From positions 27,526,350-27,590,349 of the forward strand of contig CM055608.1 in assembly GCA_029379385.1 (NCBI GenBank): a stretch of 64,000 nt of DNA, in the 5' to 3' direction. Made by a program: the position numbers and the translations under genes. This document shows, piece after piece, positions 23,394 through 35,725 of the stretch; within the stretch, counting starts at the first letter, position 1; every line of letters starts with the position of its first letter. Below the pieces are notes generated by a model that saw only the letters and a program-made list of their open reading frames with translations, did no database searches and was not told the origin of the DNA. Source of the stretch: Quillaja saponaria (lineage: Eukaryota; Streptophyta; Magnoliopsida; Fabales; Quillajaceae).

Positions 23394-24984
23394 AACTTAG
23401 AGCTCTAATGAGAGAGATTGTGAGAGGATTGGAATAAAATCTTGGCAATAAACAGACGGAAAGAGTAGAAAAAGGACCAAACATGAACTTTCTTATTACA
23501 AATTCAGAAAAAAAATATTATCGAAGATGGTTCATGTTTGAGCGAGCAATAGAGAGGATAGAAATTTGGGTTTCTTTTTTGCACCGTTTATGCTCAGTCA
23601 TGTATGTACCCGTCTCTAATCTCTAGTCAGCTGGGTGTAGATTTCACACGACCTTTACTTATAGTTACTTTTAATTATTTGGCTTGGTTATAGTTGTTAT
23701 AGTTTTTTAATAATTCATTTTATTCCACTTGATTTAAAAAGTTAGAATTTCATATTTATTTACAAAAACTATTCATTCTATCCATATATTGTCTATTTTA
23801 ATTAAATAAAAATTGATTTGATTAATATATTCCAATACGGTATAATTGATCACCATATTTTTTTTAAGATAACATCTATCAATACATATGACAATCTTAC
23901 ATATTACTAATAACCTCTCTCTTGCATGTCTTGAAAAATATAGTTATGCCACTCTAGATAATACATGATTGTCCCGTTAGGCCAGTGAGCCTTTGTTCAT
24001 ATAAAATAAATAATACATGATGACAAAGATAACATTGTGTAATTTTCATGAGCATAAAGTTTAATTTTAATTTTAATTTTGTAAATTAAAAAGATTAAAG
24101 TGAATTATAAAAATAATTACAAGGACTATAAATATAATTAAAGCTAATTATTTCTATCTGTCTAAACAAATTTGAAAAATAAAGGATAATTTCGTTGATG
24201 TCATTGTCAAGAATGTATACATTTTTTATTGATTTTTCAAGAACATAATGTAAGATGATTAGGTATTCTATCAATATATGAGCTTCATATTTTACTGCGC
24301 CATCAATTCAATATTTTATCTCGTGATAAACGTGATTAAAAAGTATTTGTAATTATTAATAAAAGTTTTATATGAATATGGGAAAGAATAAGTACTATTT
24401 GAAAAATAAAAAGAATCGTGGATAAATCTTATAACTTTTTATATTTGTAGTCATACAAGATGATTGTTTGCATTAATAATAGAAGGATGAAACTTCTAAA
24501 AGATAATTGATTTCACACAACTTCAAATTGAAATACAATTTTATCTAGTTAAATCTATAAATAGTGGAAGATGAAAAATAAAAAAGAAATAGTGATAACT
24601 TATAATGAACAAGGGGGTATTTGCAAGGGAGCTTATGAGCAGTTGATGCAATGTGAATGATGTTGGGTTTTCTTGGGCCCAAAAAGGGAATATTTGTTTG
24701 GTTAAATGGTGTACAAAGAGCCCACTTACCAATTACCACAAAAAAAGAAAAATGAAAAAGCCCACTTACCATCACACTGTAAAAATCAGAGGGTAAAAAT
24801 GCAAAAAGAAAAAGTACAAATCATAAGCAACTACATCTGAGTGATTGACCGACCTTCAATTTCTTGCTGTAGTTACGCAGTCCGTAGACTCCTTGCTTCT
24901 AACGCAGACTCGGTTCTCGAATTCTCGTTATCGAACGTCTTACTTGCTCCGACACACGCTCTCTATCTTTCTCTCCCTGTCCGA
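23394..24984. promoter_or_regulatory. Divergent intergenic region between TerC and MOS11
   Basis: About 1.6 kb separates two divergently transcribed genes, so it should carry both promoters and 5' untranslated regions. It is AT-rich in the middle (23640-24560). The MOS11 leader near 24840-24984 is pyrimidine-rich (TCTTTCTCTCCCTGTCC), as is common in plant leaders. No specific element can be named with confidence. Confidence 0.5.
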
Positions 24985-27407
24985 ATGGCGACCACCACAG
25001 AGAAGCCCAACGAGAAGAACCCTACGGAGGAAAATCCCAAGAAAACCCTAGACCTTACAGCTCCTCCCACCGCCAAACCTGACTCCGATCGTTCTCAAGA
25101 ACCAGCTGATACTACCCAACCACCCTCTTTCCAGTCACCATCTTCAAACATTACTTCCTCCGCCGAGGGTTCCCAGAAGGAGGATGGGGAATCGAAGGGC
25201 TCTGCGGTAGAGGATTCAGTTGCAGAAAATAATGCCCCGCTTACTGACGTTCAGAGAAAGATCCGCAGAGCTGAGCGGTTCGGTATTACTGTGCAGCTGT
25301 CCGAGATCGAGAAGCGTAATTCTCGATCTGAAAGGTATGTTACTTTTTTCTTTATTATGTGGTTTTTTGACTTTGCTGTTTTGTTCATGGGTTAAGTGCA
25401 TTTATGCCCGGGTGTCAGTGGGAAGTATTAGTTTTTCTTTAACTGTTGATTTAATTTATAATTTTATCGCTGGTAATATTTGGGGGTGAATGATCTGAAG
25501 TTCAGAACATTTTTTAGTGTTGCCTTTATACAGAGCTTATAATAAACTTTTATACGATATAATATATGTATTACATATGTTCTAACCTTATCGGTGATAC
25601 AAAGGTTAAACGTGGAATTTGTGTCAACAAACGTAAAAAGTGTGTTTTGGGTTTCAGTAAGTTTCTGATGGTTGTTGAAATAATTCACGTTTTTATTGGA
25701 CCCTTTTCCTTCTCTGACATTTTTCTACCTGTGCATCGGTGATGGGCGTTCAGTGTATGGGCCCGTTAAACAAAGATATGTTAGAAAACAAATTTAAAAT
25801 TGTTCTGGCTTATGCATAAAAAGAATAAGAAGAATGAGTCTTAAAACAAGGATTAACTGATTGACTTCTATATGAACCTCAACAATTTCAACTACTCCAT
25901 TAACTTAGAACAAGGAATCCTAAGAAAATGAGGCATCAACATTCAACATATGAGTTGTAGATGAGACATTTATATAAAAGGGATAAAGGATGTCACCTCT
26001 GTCGTGTGATCTATTCATTAAAAAAGTAGAACTTATTATCTTAACATCAAATTTCTTTTTGGTCTTCACCGTCACCATCTCCATGCTCTTTATAATGAAG
26101 AGCTTAAATATCAATTTATTTCTTATATTGTCTTCTTTTTGTTGAGTGTAAAACTACTGAGTTTACACAAGATGCCCTATGACATTTTTTTTCTCCTTTT
26201 TGCTTTGTTTTAGAGGTAGAAGCATGATGTCCAGACCCTTAGCTATTTGGGTTCCTCCCAAGATGATGTGTCTCACTTGTGTTAAATAGGAAAGTCCCTT
26301 TTTAAAAATAAAAATTGGACATGTACTAACATTTTTCATACACGTTTTGAACTCTGGTCAAGTCTGAAGCGTGGTGAACACTTGGACAGATCACCAAAAT
26401 GCAGTGCTCATGTTTCATTTATTTTTTAGTTTCCACTGTTTAAGATGTCAGTTTTCTATCTATCTGTTTTATGTACTTCTCAATCTTCTTCTTTTTTTCG
26501 CTAGAAATATTATCACATATTAGAAATCTTGGACTCTGATTTTTAGCTTGATTGTGGCTTTCTCGTTTCCGTTTCTTTTGCAAGTCCACTGTGTAGTTTA
26601 ATTAAGTTGTAATCGCTTGGTCTCTTACACTGAAATTTCTTAAGAAGATATTTGGTGATTTGATTTTCATTTCCTTTTGTCATTTCTTTTTTCTTTCCAC
26701 TCTTCTTGTTAAACTGAACATGTCAACCATACTGGTGCCGTTGCAGGTTTGGCACTGCACCCACATCACAAGTATCAGAGGCATCAAAGAAGTCAGAAGA
26801 GCTGAAGAGAAAGGCTAGAGCAGAGAGGTTCTTTTCCTTCATTTTTTATTTTCCCAGTCTTTGCATGTTTTTATGAAGTGAATCTGCTAATATTTTCTTT
26901 TTAGTCTCTCCTACTCTTCAATTTTCCTGTAAGCTTTTCCTTATGCAGCTCTATATAAGTAGTAATTTGTTTCACAGGTTTGGGATTCCTAGTCCTCCTG
27001 TTACTGCTGATGAGGAGGCTAAGAAGAAAGCTCGGCTTAATAGATTTGCACCTGTCTCCAAAACAGACCCTTTGGAGGAAGATAAAAGGAAAGCAAGGGC
27101 AATCAGGTATGTAATACATATTCTGCAAAGTGCACATGTTGTATTTGGGGGTGTCTAAATACAGCACATGTTTTAGGTTTATGTTTGCTTGTTGACGTAA
27201 TTTTTTTTTTCTTTATCAGGTTTTCTAATCCATCATCTATTAATGGAAAGGGAAATGTTGAGCCGGTAAGATCTGTTGGTGGAAACTTTTGAAAACACTA
27301 GTAATAAGAAAAAAGTAATAGTCTAATACTTGTGCCATTTACAATACTGAGCTTTTGTTGTAAATCAGAACGCAGCTATTACAGGAGATGCTGGAGGTGT
27401 AGCATGA
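24985..27407 (+). CDS. MOS11: MOS11, CIP29/SARNP-type mRNA export factor
   Basis: Homologue of Arabidopsis MODIFIER OF SNC1 11, a nuclear protein of the THO1/CIP29 family that works with the UAP56 RNA helicase in mRNA export and is needed for some immune-receptor responses. Five exons join in phase and encode 214 residues: 24985-25334, 26747-26827, 26978-27106, 27220-27265, 27369-27407. The first ~80 residues are a low-complexity acidic, Pro/Ser/Thr-rich region. The C-terminal half has the repeated R-A-E-R-F-G motif of the Tho1/MOS11 domain: [35 protein letters not shown]. Three splice junctions fall at the same place in this repeat (AG/G of the Arg codon), which suggests that exons and repeats grew together. 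A 3' untranslated intron is likely at about 27435-27571. No lesions. Confidence 0.92.
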
Positions 27408-30400
27408 ATGGAAGCTTGCTTCCTAATTAATAAGGTACTTTCTTGCGATTTAATTTGTCAGGGCAGGTCTTATTCTATCTAACCACATCTATCACAAGTG
27501 TTTATGTTATTCACCTTATAACACCTTTTTTTTCTGTTAATTTATAGATTTGTTTTCTTAAATCTTTTGCAGGTCTAGAGATCTAACAGTTCATGATTCC
27601 CTCAGTGGCTTCCATCCTATGTGTACCTTTTGACCATGAATCCCCAGATGCAGCAATGTTCCTAAACAGATGCCTTCCTATATATTAGTGAACAGGATTT
27701 CAGTGGTGTTGAGGTCTTTTATTTCAGTCATTTAGTGTCAATTTATTTGGTGACATCTAGGGTAATTAACGGCTACCTTCGTAGAATTTACTTATCTCAA
27801 ATTCTCAATATCTATAAGAGGACAGAAATTTGGGAACTACTGCCTAGGGTATTCCTTTCAGATTTTAACATTAATAATGAAGACTTTTTAGGAAACTATC
27901 TAGCGGGGTGCTTCTTTCATTAGATTAGCTTGCCGATTTTTACCCCTTATAGATATTTGGCTTGCATTTTGTATCCTGTGCTAAAAGGAGTACTAAGTTG
28001 GTTTTCACAGTCCATCATCAGTCGATCCTTAGATTTGCTAATATCAGAAAAGCTCGTTAGTCATTAATTCATTTGAGTTTCTGAATGACTCACTTGAGAA
28101 TTGTTATGTGTTGATCAATTCAGAAAATAGGCCCTTAAGAATAGCAAGTACATTGGACAAGACATATTCTGGTTAGAGATTAGGTTAAGGATCATTTCAA
28201 CTTTGCAATGAGTCAGACATTGTTTTTGTTGGGCAGTGACAAGACATACTCGATGCTTGATATCTTAGGTTTGGAATATTGAGAATGACCTGTCACATGC
28301 ACTTTCCTTTCCTCTTTTCTGACAACGGTACAATTTTCCTTTCCTCTTCTTAATGCACAGTGTTACTGGATCAGCAGAGATGTGAAGGCTTATTCTTTTT
28401 AGTACTGTCTTTTGACACTTAAGTACGAGAAAATGGGGGTGAATTGCTGAGAAACTGACAGATGAGAAACTTAGAGAGAAATAGTTGTTGTTTGTCAGCT
28501 TTCAATAGAGTATACAAGCCGAGTTCTTTCCCAGGCTGTGGAAATGGTAATTATGAGATAAGTAAGCTCTTTGAAGGTGTTTGTTAAATCCTAGTTGTCA
28601 CTGAAGGAATTGTTGCTCGCTAGTTAGGGTCCTAGGTAAGGAAGGTATTTTCAGATTGTTTATTTAGTTGATAGTTTGTAATTTTTTGTTGGCCTCTACA
28701 ATTTTTTTTTTTTTGGCAGTGTTTTGAAATGTCCTGCTTCTGGGTGATTCTTGTTAGTATCGGGTATGATTGGATGGAAAGACCCTGTTTACTTTATTTT
28801 ATTTTTAATTTTTGGAGGGAGTCAGTATATCTTCTCCTGGTCTGTAATTGCAAATGTATCTAGTTTTTAGGTACAGAGATCTTTTGTTGTCATGGTGTTG
28901 ATGAAACAAATGCATTATGCCTAATTCTCTATAGTAATTGTGTTTCCTAATTGGTGCAAATGTTCATAGTTCATATGAGATGCTTGTCTTTGGATCACCT
29001 AATATTCACAGCTATTGCAAATGAGATTTGATTGGCGACGGTTCTCTTGTCTTGGATTTATTGCACAGCCCTTATGGAGTTGAATATAGGATGGCAGCTG
29101 AATTAATACACTTGATGTATTTTGTGGAAGGTTAGTAACTTGGTACTGCTTTTCTTGTCTCTGGTGTGCAAGTTTGCTACAAATAAAGAGGTATAGGGAA
29201 GAGTAAAAGTTGGTCGAGAGAACAGGGAGAACAGTTATCAAACTACTGAATTGCAATTCAGAGTTTCTTGGTGCTTATTACTATATTCTGATGGTGCATC
29301 TTGGGCATGTTATTACATTATTGGAGACCTGATTTGATCTGAATTGAGCATTGCAGGAGGTTCTAATAAAGAGGTTTATTGATTTCGTTTACTATGGAAT
29401 TAGTCTCAGATTTATGGAAAACACGTCCGTTCAGTGATACAGGGTGTTGTATTTTGAGGCACGACGTATTTTTCTTGTGACGTACTATCTTAACCAGCTT
29501 AAATGAGTACGTCTTAATCCACTTCTATGTTTTGCAAAGGGCCCGTTTGGGAAAGCCGTTAAACCAAGGTTTTGAACAACGTTGAAGTTTTTATTCTTAA
29601 TGTCATTCCTTTATAAACTAAAGTCATTTTTTTTTTCTATTTTCTTTCATTATTTTAATAATTCTATAACATAAGACATGCATGTCATTAAAACCTTGCA
29701 ACTATGGTTTCAAATGTAATTAAAAGGTAAACCTTTCTGACTCCAACTTAAGCTTGTTGCTGCGACTACGTTTTGAAGTATGAATTATAGGGTTCTTAAT
29801 GTTTCACATGCAGAAGGTTCACTTCGGAGGCAGTTATGCTGATCACTCCCATGATTTATGAAACAACATGCTTTAGGTACAAGCATTATTGTGCATCGTT
29901 GCAGTATAATTACTACACTCGTAAGTGAAAAACTGAGTTGACCAACAACGGGAAAAAAATAAAGAGAACAAGTAGGACAGACATGAATGAATGGATGCAG
30001 AGGATTCAGGTGGATACGGGATACCAACTAGTTTTGTTTGTAAGGATTCATAGAGCGAATCTTAATATTTGGGATTAAAACTTGTTGAACCAGGAGGGCA
30101 AAAGGAAGCAATACATATCGTATGGACAAGCATATGAATTCATACACTCCTATGGCCCTGACAACACACCTATGAATTCATTGCAGAAGACAAATATATG
30201 TACAGATTAAAAGTTAACACAAATTATAAGATATGACAATGACAATAAAAGTAATCTATATCTACGTGGGATATGTCCTTGTTCAATCTTAATCTGCACA
30301 GAAGGTAAGCTGGCTGAGGGGGAAAACCTTGAGCTTCATCTTCTACTTAAAGGCCTTCAGAAAAAAGGACTATTCATCCAGAATAATCTACAATCTTCAA

Positions 30401-30525
30401 ATGCTATCTGTTTTTTTTTTTTTTTTTTTGAATTGCATTGCTTGCTGCTATTATTTGAAGCATATGATAATGAATTCCAAAAAGGGCTAGTAAGAGGAAT
30501 CAAGAGAATCCACATTGTTCAAGTA
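27408..30525. other. Convergent intergenic region after MOS11
   Basis: It begins with the MOS11 3' untranslated region, which probably contains an intron (donor near 27435, acceptor TTTTGCAG near 27571). The remainder up to the PP2C stop holds no recognisable gene. There is a T-run at about 28700-28712 and another at 30412-30430. Open frames at 28999-29256 and 29785-30027 have no domain or codon pattern. Confidence 0.55.
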
Positions 30526-32627
30526 CTAATTTCCAGGGGCAGAAAGCTGTCCACCTCCTTTTATTGAAAGAGGAGAACAGCAAAGGCAGCTATCATCAAT
30601 CAACTTAGGCTTCAGATATACTACGATGACTGTTATATCATCATGGAAATGTCTCCTCACCCCTCCTTCAATCTTTTGAAGGTCAGAGTACCTCATTTCT
30701 CTCATCTTAGCTGCTTCTTTAAGTGCAGCTTTGACAAGTCTCCTTGCTATTCCCTATATTACAAGAAAATCGCAAGGTTGGTTAAGATTTTAAGCAATGT
30801 TTTACTACTGAGATGAACCGTTTATCATCAGTTTTGGCATTAGAATGATAACAGCAGTTTTGGATAGAGATAATGGAACCTTACATTACGTGGATTATTG
30901 TTGACTATGTTGACAGCCTCCTGGTTGCTAAGATGCTCCCACAGACCATCAGAAGCAAATATGAGAAATTGATCCTCGGAACGGAGTTTTTGTACTGATA
31001 TTGATGGCTCTGAGCTAAGGATTGGCTTGAGAAAGGGTGAAGACAATCTAAACTTGGATGGCAGAGGCTCTCTGTTGAATTCTGTCCTTTTCAGATATGC
31101 ATCACCAATAGATCTTGACACCTGCATAAGAGATAAGAAGATTATCAATATATAGGATATACTATAATGCTTGTAAGTCACCAGAGAATCAGAATACACT
31201 TGCTGTTGCTTTTGGGCTGCTTAATTACCTGAGGAGCTAAATGCTTATGCAACCATGTTACTCCTAAACAATGATATCTTAAGGTATATAAAGCATAGAG
31301 AACACAAACCAGGTTATGTACACTAGCAGTACTTATTTCAGCAATAAAATTGGCTCTTATTTTCCTTTTGTTTATCTTCCTCAACAATGTAGAGGAAACA
31401 AGTCGTCAAGTCCTACCTGAATGAGGCCTTTCACGCGCCAAACTTTGTGATTTAGAACAACAATATCTGAATCATTGGGGTGCAATGACCTAAGTTCCTC
31501 TCTCACTGCTTCATTGCTTGCATTGTGCTCAGTTGATAATTGAATAGCTATAACTTCCTTTGTGGCCCTCTCAGTTCTTCCTAAGACCACCCGAGAATCT
31601 CCAGCATTTGCAATGTAGAGCAATCCGTTGCATATTGTCCCCACCAAACAACATGATCCTGCAGATGCAATATGTGGCTTACTAAACCACTGTTTCTTCA
31701 CTAGATATAGAAAATCCTTCTCAGTTGCCGAGAAGGCCTTTTTGATAACATTTTCTGATATGCCTTGATGTTCAGCAGAGAATCCTGGATCACAAATAAA
31801 AGGAAGGGTTCAATAAGTACTTAAATAAAAGAACAAGTACATCAGGTTCTTGCTATCATCAATAGTATTAAACAATGGTGAGTGTCATTGACAACCTTCA
31901 ATGTCCTTTATAAGATATGGCTGCAACCTCCATAGGTTTAGCTCTGAAACCAGCATTTAATCATCTGTGTTACTTTATTCTTGGCTTAAGTATAGCTATT
32001 TTTATTTGACAGTGATCTCAGGGATATTCTCAAGCTGCATTCTTTTAGATAATTGTATAAACCCACACAATGTTTCAAAGTGAAAATTAAGTCTACGTGA
32101 AACAGAATGCTAGATCATGGTAAAGTATTTGAATAGCTAGGTCTCCAAAAACAATTTAAGTCTACGTGAAACAGAATGCGGGATCATGGTAAAGTATTTA
32201 AATAGCTAGGTCTCCAGAAGTCCTCTCCTCAATTGTAACAGCTACATAGATTATTAAAGCACCATTAGCAACATGTAGGGGAACTATTCTAGTAGTAATC
32301 AAATTGAATATATATGCAATATAGTTGAGCACACTTAACATACTCTTGAGATTGCAGAAAAGATTGTCATTCACAAATCTTGAAGCCTCAGCTCCTCCAT
32401 GACCATCATATACCCCAATAAAAGTTCCTTGAGGACCCAAATGGTTAGAACTCAAGGGACCAGTTTCAAGTTGGCTTTGATCTTCCAACAAGCTGTTGGC
32501 CTGCACTACAGCCATAGAGAATTCACCATAGATATGGTTCCCCAAATCTTTATGCCACAGAAGCCCATCAACTCGCCCACTCACATCGTCACCCTCTTAC
32601 TGATGGTCTCCAACAGGGTTTCACCAT
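30526..32627 (-). CDS. Clade D protein phosphatase 2C (PP2C38/48-like), N-terminal frameshift
   Basis: Mg/Mn-dependent Ser/Thr phosphatase of plant clade D, closest in my memory to Arabidopsis PP2C38 (At3g12620), a phosphatase reported to act on the immune kinase BIK1. Four exons: 32344-32627, 31417-31784, 30885-31121, 30526-30753; the last three are in phase. Metal-binding and catalytic motifs are present: [60 protein letters not shown] and RHFHDDITV. The family start [10 protein letters not shown] is clear at 32627, but AGAGGGTGA then gives TGA at 32589-32591, while the rest of exon 1 ([13 protein letters not shown] on) reads in another frame. Exon 1 is 284 nt, where phase requires 283 or 286. 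Either a one-base insertion, a two-base loss at the G run, or an assembly error. An intact protein would be about 371 residues. Confidence 0.88.
32089..32226. repeat. 69-bp tandem duplication in PP2C intron 1
   Basis: Two adjacent copies beginning AAGTCTACGTGAAACAGAAT start at 32089 and 32158, a period of 69 bp. They differ at only a few bases, so the duplication is recent. Confidence 0.9.
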
Positions 32628-35600
32628 TTTCGATCAACAACTTCAAAATTCACAAACCCATGTCTCTCATATTTGTCATCCAAATGATCCAGGAAACAAA
32701 ATATTCATCAAACCTAGATCAAGTTCAAGACCCAAACTCAATCTAAGCTTCAGACTCTGCTTATGCTTCAAAACTACGATCCCAATTCCTGAAGTTATAT
32801 ACCCACTAGATGCAGACACCATTAAATATGAACAAATTTCAGATAAAGACCAAATGGGTATGGGCTGAACTACTGAGAAATGTACCTTGGGACAAGAAAC
32901 GAGCTACTAGTTATTATGCAAGTTCAGAGAATATGGAGGAGTGCTGGTGCTCTGTATCTTGAATCTAAGTTGAATGTTGTTTGGACCTTCAAAGCATGCC
33001 ATCTATCAGGACAGACTTAGCTGTAAAAGCACATATAGAATTGAGATTGGCAGAGTTTGGTCTGTGATCCAAGTAACCAACTGATCAAAGGGAGCAGCAA
33101 TGGATAAGAAATGATTTTGGAGTGTTTTGACAGAGGATCTTTGGATTTTTGACAGATGAGATCTGTAAGATGAGAAAGATGAAGGATTTAAACCATCCTA
33201 CACAACAAAATCTGACGTTGCTGTTGTTGTTGTCCTTTTTTTGTCTGTCGTCCTTTTAATGTTCGTGTGGCTAAGTGGGTGGCTTTTATAAATAATCTGT
33301 AAACATTTCTAATTCCATGGCTGAGATTAATCTTCCATGACCTTTTTTTTTGGCAATTACCCACCCTTTAAGGCAATTTCTGCTAATTTGTCCTTTACCA
33401 ATAATTTAATCTAGTTCTTGTAATTTCATTTTTTCAATTGAAATCTTTAAAATAAAATTCATACAATGTTTTCTTTGTTGTGATGAAATTTTTAGATGGA
33501 GATATGAATTGCTTACATAGCTATTGTGTATATAACTTCAAATATAAAGTATCTTTCTTTTCCAAACTCATTTAGTGAAACAATTTCCATCTTTTAGGCT
33601 AGAAGATAATAATAAGCTACTAGGAATTCTATGGTATGAGATTATTGGGTATTTTTGTTGTGTGGAGACTCATAGTGAAATTAAGTTTAACACGTGTGTA
33701 AAATAAGATAAAAATTTGATGATTTTCATAATTTATCAACTAAGTTCACATTTTTTTCTCATATTTTATATATGGTGTCAACTATCAAACTTAGCTTCAC
33801 TTATTAGTCACTTGGTAACCTGTAATTTAGAATATTTGTTTCTATCTACTACTCACAGAATACTACCTTATAACTCCGCACTATAAATCACCTACTAATA
33901 AAAACTCATGTAAAATTGAATCTAATACAAAATGTTAAAAAAGAGAATAAGATTTCATATTTATGTACTGAAACATGAGGAAGACACTAGCTCACTTGGT
34001 GATCAAATCCCAGCAAGTCAAGCAAATGTACTCAAGTTCCAATGGCATACAATCCATTATGCATAACAGAGAATACCAAGACCTGCAATTGTATAGGGTA
34101 GTGAGGGGACTTCAGGTGATGCATCAAACTTGGTAATCTGCTTAATTTACTGATGGTCATGTAACATCCATTAATAGTTGTCAAATTTGGTTCTGAATTC
34201 TGATAAATAGGCAGCCAAGAAGGATGGAAAGGGAAAAAAAGAAAAAAAAAAGAAATGGCAACTGAAAGATTGGTCTGGTTGTTGTATATGTTGAGGACCA
34301 TTATCCCATCATCCACTGACAATGGTTGGACCAGCGGGTAACATACTAACATTCATTGTCCGAGAAGAAGAATTTAATCCATATTCACACAATCAAACTT
34401 GTCCTCATGGTGGCCTTAATTTCAATTGTGTTATAATTTTTGAAGTTGGAAGTTTATGTGGGGAGGATAGAGAATAAAAGTGTGAATCCAACAATAAGTA
34501 ATGAAAGACAAATAAAAAAAGATAAGGCCACTGACAGTTCACAGTATACGTCTTTAAATCAAAGTAGGTAGTCTGGCAGTATTGCTTAACCATTCTGGGG
34601 TAAGGTTTTAAAAATGTGTACCAGAAAAAGCTTCTATTTTATCCTTTTGGTCCTCACTCCTTCAAATTGGTACCTAAGATGTCCATTTGACAGTCAAAAT
34701 AAAGGAAGCAAGAAGAAAGAAAAATGAAAAAAAAAAAAAAAAACTATGAACTCTTATTTTGTTAGTCTTGAGCTTGTTTGATAAAAGGATGTGGCAGATT
34801 GGGACGAAACTGCTTGTCAAAAGAATTTGGGACCATTCAAACAGCTTGCATCAGTTAGCACTGGTACTTATACATGTGGTAGATTAGTTACTAAACTGCA
34901 GGCCTACGTTTAAGTATAGTCAGAATAAATACTAGAGAATGAACGGGTGGGTGAAGGATATGAATCCTCTCATACGCAACATGAGTCTTGTTGGACAGCG
35001 AGAAACACTAATTCCTTTGCAATTTCAAAAATTTATTTAATTTAAAAAAAAAAGTTTCTTTGGATCTGGTGGGTAAAAGATTAAGTAGATGATAAGTCAG
35101 AGATAGTAAACCAAGTGGGTTTTGGAAAAGAAAAAATTCATCTTAATTAATAGATTTTGGTAGCCATTTTTTTAGCCATTTGACTCTTACAATAATGCCA
35201 GCCTTGGATTTAATTGGACTAATCAATTTCATATAACTATGCTTACTAGCTAGTAACTATTAAGAGATAATCTCCTGATCATGTTTTACAAATCTCAGTA
35301 CAGCAATGTTGACATTGTCCTCTTTGTTTTGTGCTTAACCTTAGCTCAAAATACAATGACGAAAATGAAAGTCACAAGAAAGAAGTGACAACATTCAATA
35401 GTTTGAAATTCAAACAAACTTTATCTGCAAGAGGAAAAGCACAAGAAAAGAAGGCCGAAGAGTTTGGAACCTAAAGTTAATGTCTCAAAAACTGACAGTA
35501 TATATAGCCCTACTTTACATGCCCTTTGTGATAAGCAATATCACAATTCACAAGAACTTTATTTATTACCACAGTAAGTGTATTGATCTTATTAATGCAA

Positions 35601-35725
35601 AGCTCACCCAACATTACTCTGCTCTAACCTCTATCCTCTCCAGCAAAAATCACTCTTTGTATTGTATGATATCATGCATTAAGTATAAAAAAAATGGAAA
35701 AGTAACTGTAATTCCATGTATGAAA
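32628..35725. other. PP2C upstream region and intergenic DNA
   Basis: The first few hundred bases are the probable PP2C promoter and leader. The remainder is AT-rich with A- and T-runs (for example 34727-34743). Open frames at 34032-34352 (-) and 34405-34593 (-) have no domain or family resemblance. I see no gene. Confidence 0.55.

Noticed and set aside
34032..34593. Two minus-strand open frames between PP2C and the coiled-coil gene
   Set aside because: Hydrophobic, AT-driven composition, no splice partners or homology.
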